This document shows positions 34,930 through 43,229 of a DNA stretch of 57,519 nucleotides, one piece after another. The first letter of the stretch is position 1, and each line of letters opens with the position of its first letter. The stretch is from Planctomycetota bacterium (GTDB lineage Bacteria; Planctomycetota; UBA1135; GCA-002686595): the NCBI GenBank assembly GCA_014237855.1, contig JABACD010000014.1, forward strand, positions 90,961-148,479, given 5' to 3'. A model generated the notes under the pieces. The model was not told where the DNA came from. It was given only the letters and a program-made list of their open reading frames with translations, and did no database searches. A program made the translations under genes and the position numbers.

Positions 34930-35835
34930 ATGAAGACTCTCGTTAGCGGCTCGACCGGATTGGTCGGAACGGCCTTGTTGGCTCGGCTGGAGGATGCTGG
35001 GCATGACGTCCACACCCTTGTGCGCCGCGCCACAATCAACGGCCACGACATCAGCTGGGATCCACGGGACCGCACCCTGCCTGGCAGTGACATCGAGGGC
35101 TTTGATGCGGTGGTTCACCTTGCGGGTGAGAGCATTGCCGAGGGGCGCTGGACGTCGGAGAAAATGGGCCGGATCCGCGATAGCCGGGTCGAGGGGACTC
35201 GCTTTCTCTGCGAGACCTTGGCCGGCCTGGAGAAGAAACCCAAGGTCCTCGTCTGTGCTTCCGCAATCGGCTTCTACGGCGATCGAGGGCAGGATCTGCT
35301 CGATGATCGCTCCACCTCCGGCGTCAGCTTCCTGGCACGAGTCTGCCGGCAGTGGGAGGAGGCTTGTGAGCCCGCTCGCCTGGCCGGAATCCGAGTGGTC
35401 AATCTTCGTATTGGGGTGGTGCTCTCGAGAAACGGTGGAGCCCTGGCGAAGATGTTGCTGCCATTCCAGCTCGGGCTGGCTGGAAACATCGGGAACGGTC
35501 GTCAGTGGATGAGCTGGATTGAGCTCGGAGATCTGGTGAGCAGCATCGAATATGCCATCGAGACACCAGCTCTCCGCGGTCCTGTCAACGCAGTGAGCCC
35601 GACACCTGTGACCAACGCGGAGTACACAAAGATCCTGGGCAAGGTGCTCAGCCGCCCCACCGTCTTTCCAATGCCTGCAGTCGGAGCAAGGGCTGTATTC
35701 GGCAAGATGGCTGACGAGTTACTGCTAGCGAGTATCCGAGTTGAGCCGAGGTCCCTGATCGAGAGTGGATTTGTCTTCGAGCACCCTGAATTGGAAGGTG
35801 CTCTTCGTCATGTTCTGGGTCGCAAGGTCGGCTGA
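34930..35835 (+). CDS. TIGR01777-family SDR protein (SDR39U1-like epimerase)
   Basis: 301 residues from ATG 34930 ('[17 protein letters not shown]', the Gly-rich dinucleotide-binding start). Typical blocks are '[16 protein letters not shown]', '[10 protein letters not shown]', '[11 protein letters not shown]', '[20 protein letters not shown]' and 'WIELGDLV', with a C-terminal DUF1731-like segment ('[18 protein letters not shown]'). The family's substrate is unknown. It is frequently near photolyase genes. Here it is divergent from the fasciclin gene and about 300 bp upstream of the photolyase operon in the same direction. Confidence 0.9.
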   Translation: MKTLVSGSTGLVGTALLARLEDAGHDVHTLVRRATINGHDISWDPRDRTLPGSDIEGFDAVVHLAGESIAEGRWTSEKMGRIRDSRVEGTRFLCETLAGLEKKPKVLVCASAIGFYGDRGQDLLDDRSTSGVSFLARVCRQWEEACEPARLAGIRVVNLRIGVVLSRNGGALAKMLLPFQLGLAGNIGNGRQWMSWIELGDLVSSIEYAIETPALRGPVNAVSPTPVTNAEYTKILGKVLSRPTVFPMPAVGARAVFGKMADELLLASIRVEPRSLIESGFVFEHPELEGALRHVLGRKVG

Positions 35836-36142
35836 AGTCAGCTCAGGGGGGCGAAGCAGTGTTGGCGAGCCAGATTGACGCCTGGAGGAAGTGGTACCCG
35901 GAGGAGCTACCGGCCCGCCAGCTGCCTCCTCGGAAACGAGTTGCGTTTCGATGGGGGGGCATGTCCGCAGTCGCTACGTGCCCGATGTTCTCGACCGATG
36001 ATTCTCGACGAGTTCGGCTGGCTGTTGCAGTTCCCCTGCCCCTGCTTCGTTTTTCGAGCGTCAAGTACGTGGCCGAGTACTTGATGCAGCGACTCTGCTT
36101 TGACCCTCATCCGAAGCAACTCTCCCTCCGTAGCTCAATTTG
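35836..36142 (+). other. Leader region of the photolyase operon
   Basis: About 307 bp with no convincing gene; a 94-codon open frame here has no recognisable features. It holds a small 6-bp hairpin (GAAACG/CGTTTC, 35933-35949) and the 24-bp palindrome at 36061. TTGACC at 36100-36105 could be part of a promoter, but I see no matching -10. Confidence 0.5.
36061..36084. promoter_or_regulatory. Candidate operator: TCAAGTAC-N8-GTACTTGA palindrome
   Basis: A perfect 8-bp inverted repeat with an 8-bp spacer, so half-site centres are 16 bp apart, as expected for a dimeric regulator on one DNA face. It is 59 bp before the photolyase ATG. The GTAC core recalls TGTACA-type operators of CarH/LitR light regulators, but no MerR-type protein is encoded here. 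Its role is inferred. Confidence 0.5.
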
Positions 36143-37648
36143 ATGACCAGGCAGAAGGAAGTACCGGAAGATCGAGTAAGACCCATCAATGATGGTGTCC
36201 TGCGCCCCGAGAGGAGCTTCGTCCTCTATTGGATGACGGCCAATCGGAGAACCAGCTGGAACTTCGCCCTGGACCGTGCCCTCGAACATGCCAGGCGACT
36301 GAATCGTCCCTTGGTCGTGCTGGAGGCCCTGCGCTGTGATTATCAGTGGGCATCTGATCGCTTTCACAGGTTCGTGATTCAGGGAATGGCGGACAATGCC
36401 CGCGCCTTCGAGGGCTCTTCGGTTCACTACCACCCTTACATCGAGCCGAAGCCCGGAGCAGGGAAGGGGCTCTTGCGTGCGCTGGCAAGGCAGGCGTGTG
36501 TGATCGTTAGCGATGACAGCCCCAACTTCTTCCTTCCGCGTATGCAGGTTGCGGCGGCCAAGCAGGTCGACATCTTGATGGAGAGTGTGGACTCCAACGG
36601 GCTCTTGCCCATGCAAGCGACCCAGCGAGTCTTCTCTCGGGCGTACGATTTTCGGCGCTTCCTCCAGAAGGAGCTGGCGCCCTACCTGGAGAAAACTCCC
36701 AGGCAGCGGCCCTTGGCCCGGCTGGAGCTTCCCGAGCTGAAGGAGCTTCCCCGGGGGATCACTCGCCGCTGGGGGCGGGCCAGCTCGAGGCTCCTCAGAG
36801 CCACGACTGCTCTTCTGGCCGGGCTACCGATCGATCATTCTGTTGGAGTGGTCGACAGGGATGGCGGGCAGGTCGCAGCAGAGCAGGCCCTTCATACGTT
36901 TCTTGAACAGAGCCTGGAGGCGTACGGGGAGAGCCGCAATCAGCCTGATTCTCTGGGGACCAGCGGCCTCTCGTCCTTCTTACACTTCGGCCATATTTCG
37001 ACCCATCAGATCCTGGCCGGCCTCGCCAGCCAGGAGGGCTGGAGCGCAGACCGAGTCGGTGGCACGAAGAACGGTGCACGCCTGGGCTGGTGGGGAATGG
37101 AGGAGAACACCGAGTCCTACCTGGACCAGTTGGTCACCTGGCGTGAGCTAGGGGCCAATTTCGCCAGGAACAGGACCGATATCGAGTGCTATGAGTCTCT
37201 CCCCGCGTGGGCCCTTGAGACGCTCGAGCAGCATTCGAAGGACATCCGACCGCACCTGTACTCCCTCGACGACTTCGACTCCTCGGCGACTCACGACCAA
37301 GTTTGGAACGCTGCCCAGAATGAGCTGTCAGAGAGTGGGCAGATCCAGGGCTACCTTCGTATGCTCTGGGGCAAGAAAATCTTGCACTGGAGCCCCCACC
37401 CCAGGAGTGCCAGGGATGTCATGGTCGAGTTGAACAATCGTTACGCCCTGGATGGTCGGGATTTCAATTCCTCTAGCGGCATCTTCTGGGTTCTGGGGCG
37501 CTATGATCGCGCCTGGGGACCTGAGCGACAGGTATTCGGTAAGGTTCGTTACATGTCCAGCAAGAACACTCGCCGGAAGCTCCGTCTTGATCAATACCTC
37601 TCGACGTGGACGCGTCCCGGAGAGACCCAAGCCAGTTTCATATCTTGA
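36143..37648 (+). CDS. phr: Class II CPD photolyase
   Basis: FAD-dependent, light-driven repair of cyclobutane pyrimidine dimers. 501 residues from ATG 36143. The N-terminal Rossmann-like part ('RSFVLYWMTANRRTSWNFALDRAL') is the class II opening. The C-terminal FAD domain carries 'SGLSSFLHFGHIS', 'YLDQLVTWRELGANFA', 'RMLWGKKILHW' and 'FWVLGRYDRAWGPERQVFG' then 'VRYMSSKNTRRK', the best-known class II block. First gene of a four-gene operon; its TGA overlaps the probable TTG start of the ECF sigma gene (TTGA, 37645-37648). A palindrome upstream may be its operator. Confidence 0.95.
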   Translation: MTRQKEVPEDRVRPINDGVLRPERSFVLYWMTANRRTSWNFALDRALEHARRLNRPLVVLEALRCDYQWASDRFHRFVIQGMADNARAFEGSSVHYHPYIEPKPGAGKGLLRALARQACVIVSDDSPNFFLPRMQVAAAKQVDILMESVDSNGLLPMQATQRVFSRAYDFRRFLQKELAPYLEKTPRQRPLARLELPELKELPRGITRRWGRASSRLLRATTALLAGLPIDHSVGVVDRDGGQVAAEQALHTFLEQSLEAYGESRNQPDSLGTSGLSSFLHFGHISTHQILAGLASQEGWSADRVGGTKNGARLGWWGMEENTESYLDQLVTWRELGANFARNRTDIECYESLPAWALETLEQHSKDIRPHLYSLDDFDSSATHDQVWNAAQNELSESGQIQGYLRMLWGKKILHWSPHPRSARDVMVELNNRYALDGRDFNSSSGIFWVLGRYDRAWGPERQVFGKVRYMSSKNTRRKLRLDQYLSTWTRPGETQASFIS

Positions 37649-38238
37649 CCTCGATCGATTCATTGCCTCAAGGCGAGGCCCCAGCTGAGCGAGAGCTCAC
37701 CCTACTCGAGAGGGTGGGGCAGGGAGATCGTGCGGCTGTAAGTCAGCTACTAGATGCCTACGGACCACTTGTGTGGTCCATCGCTCGCAAGCAGATCGGA
37801 GCGGAGGCTGCGGAGGACGCGGTCCAGGAGGTCTTCATCGAGATCTGGAAGCACGCCAAGCGATACGATTCTCAGCTGGCCTCCGAGGCGACCTACATCG
37901 CAACCATTGCTCGGCGTAGAGTGATTGATCATCGACGCAAGCTCGGCCGCCGCCCGGAGGTTGAGGAAGTACCTGAGGAAACCCCGGACACGGACGAATC
38001 TTTGGAGTCACTTGAGCTCATGGACGAGGCCCGTATTGCCAATGAGGCGATCGCACAGTTGCGTCCTGAACAGCGCAAGGTATTGAAGTTAGCCATTGTT
38101 GATGGCCTAACCCACACTGAGATAGCCGAGAGCACGAAGCTCCCGCTGGGGACCGTCAAGAGCCATGCAAGGCGAGGGTTAGAGCGTGTCCGTACCTTGC
38201 TCCAAGAGCGGCGCCAGGCCGGGGAGGCAGGAGTATGA
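37645..38238 (+). CDS. ECF-type sigma-70 factor
   Basis: 197 residues if started at TTG 37645, which overlaps the photolyase stop by 4 bp; GTG 37606 in the same frame is an alternative. Region 2 is 'LLDAYGPLVWSIARKQIG-EAAEDAVQEVFIEIW', a linker is rich in Glu and Asp, and region 4 is 'LRPEQRKVLKLAIVDGLTHTEIA' then 'LPLGTVKSHARRGLERVR'. Only regions 2 and 4 are present, which defines the ECF class. Its stop overlaps the ATG of the 88-residue anti-sigma-like gene (ATGA at 38235-38238), the usual sigma/anti-sigma arrangement. Its likely target is its own operon, by analogy with light-responsive ECF factors such as CarQ and LitS. Confidence 0.9.
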   Translation: MTSIDSLPQGEAPAERELTLLERVGQGDRAAVSQLLDAYGPLVWSIARKQIGAEAAEDAVQEVFIEIWKHAKRYDSQLASEATYIATIARRRVIDHRRKLGRRPEVEEVPEETPDTDESLESLELMDEARIANEAIAQLRPEQRKVLKLAIVDGLTHTEIAESTKLPLGTVKSHARRGLERVRTLLQERRQAGEAGV

Positions 38239-38501
38239 CGGGTCATGATGAGTTGAGTCATGTCGAGCAATTACTGCTCGATCGAGCTCTGGGAAGCCTG
38301 CCCAGCATTGAGCAAGAAGAGCTTGGAACCCTCGGGCATGCAGCCGGAAGCGTGCCCGACGAGTATGAGTTTGCCGCTGCTGCGGCTCACCTGGCGCTTG
38401 ACCAGAGCCTGGATCTGGATGTGCCTGCCTCTCTTCCAGCGACCCTGAGGTCACGCCTCGAGGATGCCGCAACCGAAGTCCTGGACTCGAAACCGAACTA
38501 A
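38235..38501 (+). CDS. Small soluble anti-sigma-like protein
   Basis: 88 residues. The pattern 'LLLDRALGSLPSIEQEELGTL', a helix ending 'YEFAAAAAHLAL', and 'PASLPATLRSRLEDAA' resembles the N-terminal sigma-binding part of RskA-type anti-sigma factors ('ALG-L...E...A.A...PP..LR.RL'). It has no Cys/His zinc site and no transmembrane helix, so any signal must come from a cytoplasmic partner. GGAGG lies 8 nt before the ATG, and the start overlaps the sigma stop by 4 bp. The assignment rests on pattern and position, not on a confirmed family hit. Confidence 0.6.
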   Translation: MTGHDELSHVEQLLLDRALGSLPSIEQEELGTLGHAAGSVPDEYEFAAAAAHLALDQSLDLDVPASLPATLRSRLEDAATEVLDSKPN

Positions 38502-38508
38502 CTCGAGC

Positions 38509-39567
38509 ATGAACGAAGAAGGCGCATTCATCGGAACTATCCTGGACGCATCGCGTAAGGCTTATGCGGCCGGAGCGATTCTGAGGCTTCAGGAGATGAG
38601 TATTCAGTCCTCGGGTTTTGTGGACAGCTGGGGTTTCGGAGCTCTGGTAGATGATGCCGAGCTGCGCCTGGAGCATCTCGCGGAGGCGCTGGCTGCCGGG
38701 CGGCCGGAGCTCTTTGCTCTCGACGTGGAGTGGATTGCGACGACTCATGAGGCCCGGGACATCCCGTCAGCTGTCCTTCAGGCTGAACTCAAATGTCTCT
38801 GCGACGAGCTGCAGGAGAGCCTCCCCGAACATGCCACAATATTGGTAAGGGGCTATCTAGAGCCAGCCATCGAGAGGCTTGCGAGCCCTCCCCAGGTTCC
38901 TCCGAGCATGCTTGACTCCGAGGGACCCCACTACCAGCTGGCGCACAGCTTTCTCAAGGCACTCCTCCAGGGGCGGCGTTCCTCTGCTCAGCGGCTCATC
39001 CTGGATGCCCTGGCGGATGGAATCAGCTTCGGTGAGCTTCACCACCACGTCATCACCAAGGTTCAGGTCGAGGTTGGTCGAATGTGGCAGCACGGTGAGG
39101 TCTACATTGCAGAGGAGCACCTTGGATCTCGGATAGTAGAGGACATGCTTGCGCTCCTGAGGATGAAGGCGACCTATGAGCAAAGAGAAGGTCGCTCTGT
39201 ACTCATCGCTTCCGTGGCAGGTAATTTGCACGATATCGGTGCGCGGGTTGTCTCCGATCACTTCGAGATGTGTGGCTGGGAGTCGTTCTTCCTCGGAGCG
39301 AATACCCCGGTTCCCGATCTGGTCAGGGCCGCCGAAGACTTCAAGCCGGACATCGTTGCGCTCTCCATCGGGCTGACTAGCAATGTGCGTGCAACCTCAG
39401 ATACGATCAATGCTCTCAAAGCATCAGATCCAGACCTGCCGGTGATCGTGGGGGGGAGGCCCTTCGCGATGGTTGAGAATCTCTGGGAGGATGTCGGAGC
39501 TGATGGGTGCGCTGGAGATGCAGCAAGTGCCGTTGTCGAGGCGCTTCGCCTCACCTCCAAGAAGTGA
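38509..39567 (+). CDS. Stand-alone cobalamin-binding protein, CarH-like photoreceptor module
   Basis: 352 residues from ATG 38509, 7 bp after the anti-sigma-like gene. About 140-218 is a B12-binding four-helix cap containing 'MWQHGEVYIAEEH', an exact W-x9-E-H (W193, E203, H204). In CarH this motif (W131, E141, H142) covers the upper face of adenosylcobalamin. About 229-350 is the Rossmann B12 domain with 'GNLHDIG' (H241 as lower axial ligand; the usual Asp of DxHxxG is Asn239) and 'VGGRPF'. CarH His132, which binds cobalt after light, is Gln194 here with His195 next to it. The first 135 residues are helical, with no MerR helix-turn-helix, so it should act through a protein, most likely the anti-sigma or sigma encoded upstream. 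Confidence 0.85.
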   Translation: MNEEGAFIGTILDASRKAYAAGAILRLQEMSIQSSGFVDSWGFGALVDDAELRLEHLAEALAAGRPELFALDVEWIATTHEARDIPSAVLQAELKCLCDELQESLPEHATILVRGYLEPAIERLASPPQVPPSMLDSEGPHYQLAHSFLKALLQGRRSSAQRLILDALADGISFGELHHHVITKVQVEVGRMWQHGEVYIAEEHLGSRIVEDMLALLRMKATYEQREGRSVLIASVAGNLHDIGARVVSDHFEMCGWESFFLGANTPVPDLVRAAEDFKPDIVALSIGLTSNVRATSDTINALKASDPDLPVIVGGRPFAMVENLWEDVGADGCAGDAASAVVEALRLTSKK

Positions 39568-39831
39568 ACCTGGAGGGTCTTCCAGCAGGGTATTCCTGCC
39601 TGCGCCCATGTAGACAGGCCGCGGCAATCGTTATCGATCGCCGGGACCGGAGGTGCTTGATTCAAGAGCTCATCTACTCAGCGCAGGCTCTTCCCTCGTG
39701 AGCGGATAACCACTTACTGGAGTGGAGGCAATCACGCCAGGCGCTCATCCCGCTTCACGCCGCCTCCAGCCATGTCCTCGCGAGGAGTCGAGGCCCAGCT
39801 GCATCTCACCAGCCGGTTCTCCAGAGCTGGT

Positions 39832-39851
39832 CTCCAGCCCTGCCGCTGGAG
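39832..39851 (-). terminator. Hairpin after the second subtilase gene
   Basis: A 7-bp perfect stem (CTCCAGC/GCTGGAG) with a 6-nt loop, 14 nt past the subtilase stop on the minus strand. The rest of 39568-39864 shows no gene. Confidence 0.45.
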
Positions 39852-39864
39852 GAGGTCGTAGCCT

Positions 39865-41790
39865 TCAGTTACAGAAGGTCACGAGCAGAGCATTGCTCAG
39901 GTTACTTCCATTGACCCCGGCTTGATCGCGGAACCAGAACTGGAAGATCTTGGTGCTGGCCACGATTGCCTGCCCACTTCCCGAGTCGAAGGGAGGAGCG
40001 GTAAGGTCCAGACTATTGGAGACGGAGCCCTCGCCATTGGTTAGCTGCGGGGCAAGTCGCTTGAGGCCTCCGCCCGCACAGCGAATACCGTCGCCCAGCG
40101 GAAGTGCGACCTCGTCAGGACCATAGAAGAAGAGCCCGATCACGCTGGAAGGGCAGCCCTCGGCGACGAGCACCAGGTCATTTACACTGATGCTGACTGT
40201 GCCGCTGGAGGTGATCGTTGCGGACTGACCGGTGGAGTTCGGCTGCGATGTGCAGAAGACACCTTGCAGCACGCAAGGGTCAGCCGCTAGCAGCGAGGAG
40301 TAGGCATCGGCAAGGCCCCATCCAAATGAGGTGTCGAAGCCTACCGTGCCCAGGTCCTTGGAGTTCTTACGCATCACCAGCTCGACCTGCTCCGAATTCA
40401 AGTTCGGGTTGATCGAGAGGACGAGCGCGGCAATACCCGCGCAGTAGGGAGAGGCGAATGAGGTTCCCTGAACTGTGGTGTAGTCGCCACTGCCGTAGCC
40501 ATCGGTGCCAGTGCGGTCCGTGGACAGAACCATCGAGCCCGGGGCGGTCATGTAGACCTCCAAGCCGAAGTTGGAGAAGCTAGAGAGCGCTCCAGTCCTT
40601 CGTATCGAGCCGATCGCCAGGACTTCTGGGAGGCTGGCTGGATAGGTCACGTTAGAGGAGGCCGTGTTCCCTGCTGATGCAAAGTGCACCATTCCGGCAT
40701 CGCGAGTGTAGGCGTACTTGTCGTCAATCGCGCTGGAGCGAATGCCGTAGTAGTTGCTGTTGTTTGTGACCCTCACTCCGATGTTCTCGGCATGGGTGAG
40801 GGCATCCACGGTCCAGCTGCTCTGGGCTGTCCAGTTGCCCGCTGTGTTGATCGAGATAAAGGTCCGGGCCGAGACGCTCTCGCAATCCGCGGCAATACCG
40901 GCAATGCCCTGAGCATTGTCCGTCCTGGCGGTCAGGCAGCCGGCGACGGGAGTTCCATGCCGGTCGAAGGCATTGACCGGGCCACCAGTTCCTGGACCCT
41001 CACTTGTCAGGTCCACTCCGGCCATCTGATTGATGTCGGGATGATCTTGCTGCACTCCGGTATCGATCACGAGCACCTTGATCGCTGGATCACCGCGAGT
41101 GATATCCCAGGCTTCGGGGGCATTGATGTCCATATCGGCCACCCCTCCGTCTTGCCCGGTGTTATTCAGCCCCCATTGGTCAATAAACAGCGGGTCATTG
41201 GGTGTGAAGTTCCCCCGGCCCGTGAAGATCCAATCCGGCTCGGCATATCGAACGCCCTGCGTGCCCTCGAGGGCTTCGGCGAGCTCGAGGACTTCGTATC
41301 CGTTGTCGCAGTCGACGGAGAGCTTGTAGGCCCCCGGCATGCTTGCCCAGTCTTCGCTAAGCACCTGCAGTCTGGGGAAACTGGCAATGACCTGGCGGGC
41401 AATGTCGCCCCGATGACCTGCGTCGAAGCTCACGAGCAGCACGGGCGTGACGATTACAGGCCCTCCATCGCTTCCCCGGAAGACAGGGCTCACGAACGAG
41501 TCGGCGTGCACTCTGGAGACCTGGTCAACCCACGCTCGGACGTGGTCATCACCGGTGGCGTCAACCGCCGCGGGAAGATCAATCAGGACCCAGTCATCGA
41601 TGGGCCATGTCTGCATCTGAGAGCTCGTGAAGGACTCGCTCTCAAGTCCTACATGGCCGATCCCTTTCACTGCAACACGTCCCGGGTTCAGCGTCAGTGA
41701 ACCGGGAGTGGATTGTGATTCCTGCGCCAGGCTGATGCTGGGCATCAGGGCAGCTAGGAGCAGGCAGGCGAGTATCCGGCTGAAGATCAT
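39865..41790 (-). CDS. Secreted subtilase (S8) with shared C-terminal module
   Basis: 641 residues. The signal peptide 'ILACLLLAALMPSISLAQ' is followed by a propeptide region to about 195 ('VEYAEPD'-like 'VRYAEPDWIF'). The catalytic domain has D243 in 'VLVIDTGVQQDHPD', H278 in 'DRHGTPVAG' and S444 in 'QGTSFASPYCAG', with N375 in 'ASAGN' as oxyanion residue. From about residue 510 the last 130 residues carry the shared module: 'FCTSQPNSTG', 'GLFFYGP', 'PLGDGIRCAGG', 'FQFWFRD' and 'NLSNALLVTF'. Substrate unknown. It is one of four proteases exported from this window. Confidence 0.92.
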   Translation of the reverse strand: MIFSRILACLLLAALMPSISLAQESQSTPGSLTLNPGRVAVKGIGHVGLESESFTSSQMQTWPIDDWVLIDLPAAVDATGDDHVRAWVDQVSRVHADSFVSPVFRGSDGGPVIVTPVLLVSFDAGHRGDIARQVIASFPRLQVLSEDWASMPGAYKLSVDCDNGYEVLELAEALEGTQGVRYAEPDWIFTGRGNFTPNDPLFIDQWGLNNTGQDGGVADMDINAPEAWDITRGDPAIKVLVIDTGVQQDHPDINQMAGVDLTSEGPGTGGPVNAFDRHGTPVAGCLTARTDNAQGIAGIAADCESVSARTFISINTAGNWTAQSSWTVDALTHAENIGVRVTNNSNYYGIRSSAIDDKYAYTRDAGMVHFASAGNTASSNVTYPASLPEVLAIGSIRRTGALSSFSNFGLEVYMTAPGSMVLSTDRTGTDGYGSGDYTTVQGTSFASPYCAGIAALVLSINPNLNSEQVELVMRKNSKDLGTVGFDTSFGWGLADAYSSLLAADPCVLQGVFCTSQPNSTGQSATITSSGTVSISVNDLVLVAEGCPSSVIGLFFYGPDEVALPLGDGIRCAGGGLKRLAPQLTNGEGSVSNSLDLTAPPFDSGSGQAIVASTKIFQFWFRDQAGVNGSNLSNALLVTFCN

Positions 41791-41955
41791 GAATTGACTG
41801 TGACTGGTTGGCCACCCGCGCAGGATCCCAACGGACCTTCTGGGCAGGCTCTTCTCCCGTCAATCTTGACCCGGAGAGGCGATTCTGTCCGCACCAAATC
41901 CTCCCGAGTTCCAGAATGAGGCAGCCAGGGCCCCGGAGGGCCTGCCTGGAGGTGC

Positions 41956-42198
41956 CTAGTCCAGCGCGTAGGCGATCGCCTCCAGGCTCATTCCCAGGTT
42001 CCGGTGGAGGCGCACGATTGTGGCGACCCGATCCATCTCGATGGCGGCGATGCAGAGGACGCTCCCGGGGCCCCGGCCGCCCCGCAGCAGCCCCGCCTCG
42101 CAGACCTCCTGGAGCCAGACGACTCTGACCTCGTAGACCTCGGCGACAACCTCCAGCCGCAGGAACAATTCGTCGTCCAGATAGAGCCTCTCGTCCAT
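41956..42198 (-). CDS. CbpM-like modulator of the DnaJ-type co-chaperone
   Basis: 80 residues with a MerR-like helical pattern ('VYEVRVVWLQEVCEAGLL', 'ATIVRLHRNLGMSLEAIAYALD'), which fits CbpM, the small protein that binds and inhibits the J-domain of CbpA. Its ATG shares one base with the stop of the upstream J-protein gene (TAATG at 42196-42200), so expression is tightly coupled, as in cbpA-cbpM operons. Confidence 0.75.
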   Translation of the reverse strand: MDERLYLDDELFLRLEVVAEVYEVRVVWLQEVCEAGLLRGGRGPGSVLCIAAIEMDRVATIVRLHRNLGMSLEAIAYALD

Positions 42199-43229
42199 TA
42201 CGAATCTCCTCCGACGCGCGCTCCGCCAACGACCTCTGAACCTGCTGTTGCGGAGAGCTTCTCCAAGAGGTCCTTCTGCTCGGATGCAAGCTGCACGGGC
42301 AGGTCCATCTCCAGCCGCACGTAGCAGTCCTCGGAATTCCCGTGGCCATCTGAGAATCCCTGGCCGCGCAAGCGCAATCTCTTTCCGCTGCGAGAACCGG
42401 GCGGGATGGTGACGGTGACCACTCCCTTTGCAGTTCGAATATCAAGCTTCACCCCTGACTCCGCTTCCCAGGGAGCAAGGCGTACTCGTGCCTCGAGGTC
42501 CTTGCCGATCATCGAATAGTTCTCGTCGTCCTCGAGTCGCAGCACGAGATGCAGATCACCCGGCTCTCCATCACCCTGGCCCGGCTCGCCGAGTCCCTTG
42601 AGCCGCAGAGCGAGTCCCTGACGGATGCCCTCTGGAATCTTCAGCTCGACAGTGCGCTGTCTTCGTACCTGGCCGACCCCCGCACAGGAAGGGCAAATGT
42701 GTTCGCCAACAAATCCCGTCCCGCCACAACTGGGGCAGCTCATTCGTCCTGGGATCTCGAGGCTCCTCTTACCACCGGCGATGGCGTCAGTCAGCTTCAA
42801 GCTGAGGTCTGCTCGAACGTCTGCTCCGCGATAGCGATACCTGGCGTGCTGACGGGGACCGTCTCCGAAGTCCTTTCTGAACTGGCCGCCGAACATCTCC
42901 TGAAAGAAGTCGGAGAAGCCGGCCGAGTCACCGAAGGCCGCCTCGAATTCCTCCCGAGTCATCGTGCGCTCGCCAGAGCCCGGATCAAAATCCTGCCCGT
43001 GTTCCCAGTTCTCGCCGAATCGGTCGTATTTCTCGCGCTTCTCAGGGTCTGAGAGGACCTCGTAGGCCTCACTGATGCGCTTGAAGGTCTCCTCCGCACC
43101 TTCCTTATCGGCTCCTTGATGGCGATCTGGATGCCATTCAAGCGCTAGCTTTCGATAGGCCTTCTTGATGGCCGCCGCTTCGGCGTCACGCTGGATGCCG
43201 AGTACCTCGTAGTAGTCCTGAAATTTCAC
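42198..43229 (-). CDS. CbpA/DnaJ-type co-chaperone with a half zinc finger
   Basis: 343 residues. The J-domain (1-70) has the catalytic HPD at 33-35 ('LEWHPDRHQ'). A Phe-rich linker follows ('[11 protein letters not shown]'), then client-binding beta domains to the end ('[21 protein letters not shown]' is the DnaJ C-terminal signature). Two CxxCxGxG-like repeats occur at C165/C168 and C179/C182, half the four of true DnaJ, while classical CbpA has none. With a CbpM-like gene overlapping its stop, this is a CbpA-like Hsp70 partner that keeps one zinc centre. No dnaK or grpE is nearby. Confidence 0.88.
   Translation of the reverse strand: MKFQDYYEVLGIQRDAEAAAIKKAYRKLALEWHPDRHQGADKEGAEETFKRISEAYEVLSDPEKREKYDRFGENWEHGQDFDPGSGERTMTREEFEAAFGDSAGFSDFFQEMFGGQFRKDFGDGPRQHARYRYRGADVRADLSLKLTDAIAGGKRSLEIPGRMSCPSCGGTGFVGEHICPSCAGVGQVRRQRTVELKIPEGIRQGLALRLKGLGEPGQGDGEPGDLHLVLRLEDDENYSMIGKDLEARVRLAPWEAESGVKLDIRTAKGVVTVTIPPGSRSGKRLRLRGQGFSDGHGNSEDCYVRLEMDLPVQLASEQKDLLEKLSATAGSEVVGGARVGGDS

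Noticed and set aside
34690..35118. Upstream extension of the fasciclin frame
   Set aside because: The signal peptide starts at 34689, and the extension overlaps the divergent SDR gene.
35859..36143. 94-codon plus-strand open frame before the photolyase
   Set aside because: No family pattern and no ribosome-binding site; it contains the palindrome, so the region reads better as regulatory DNA.
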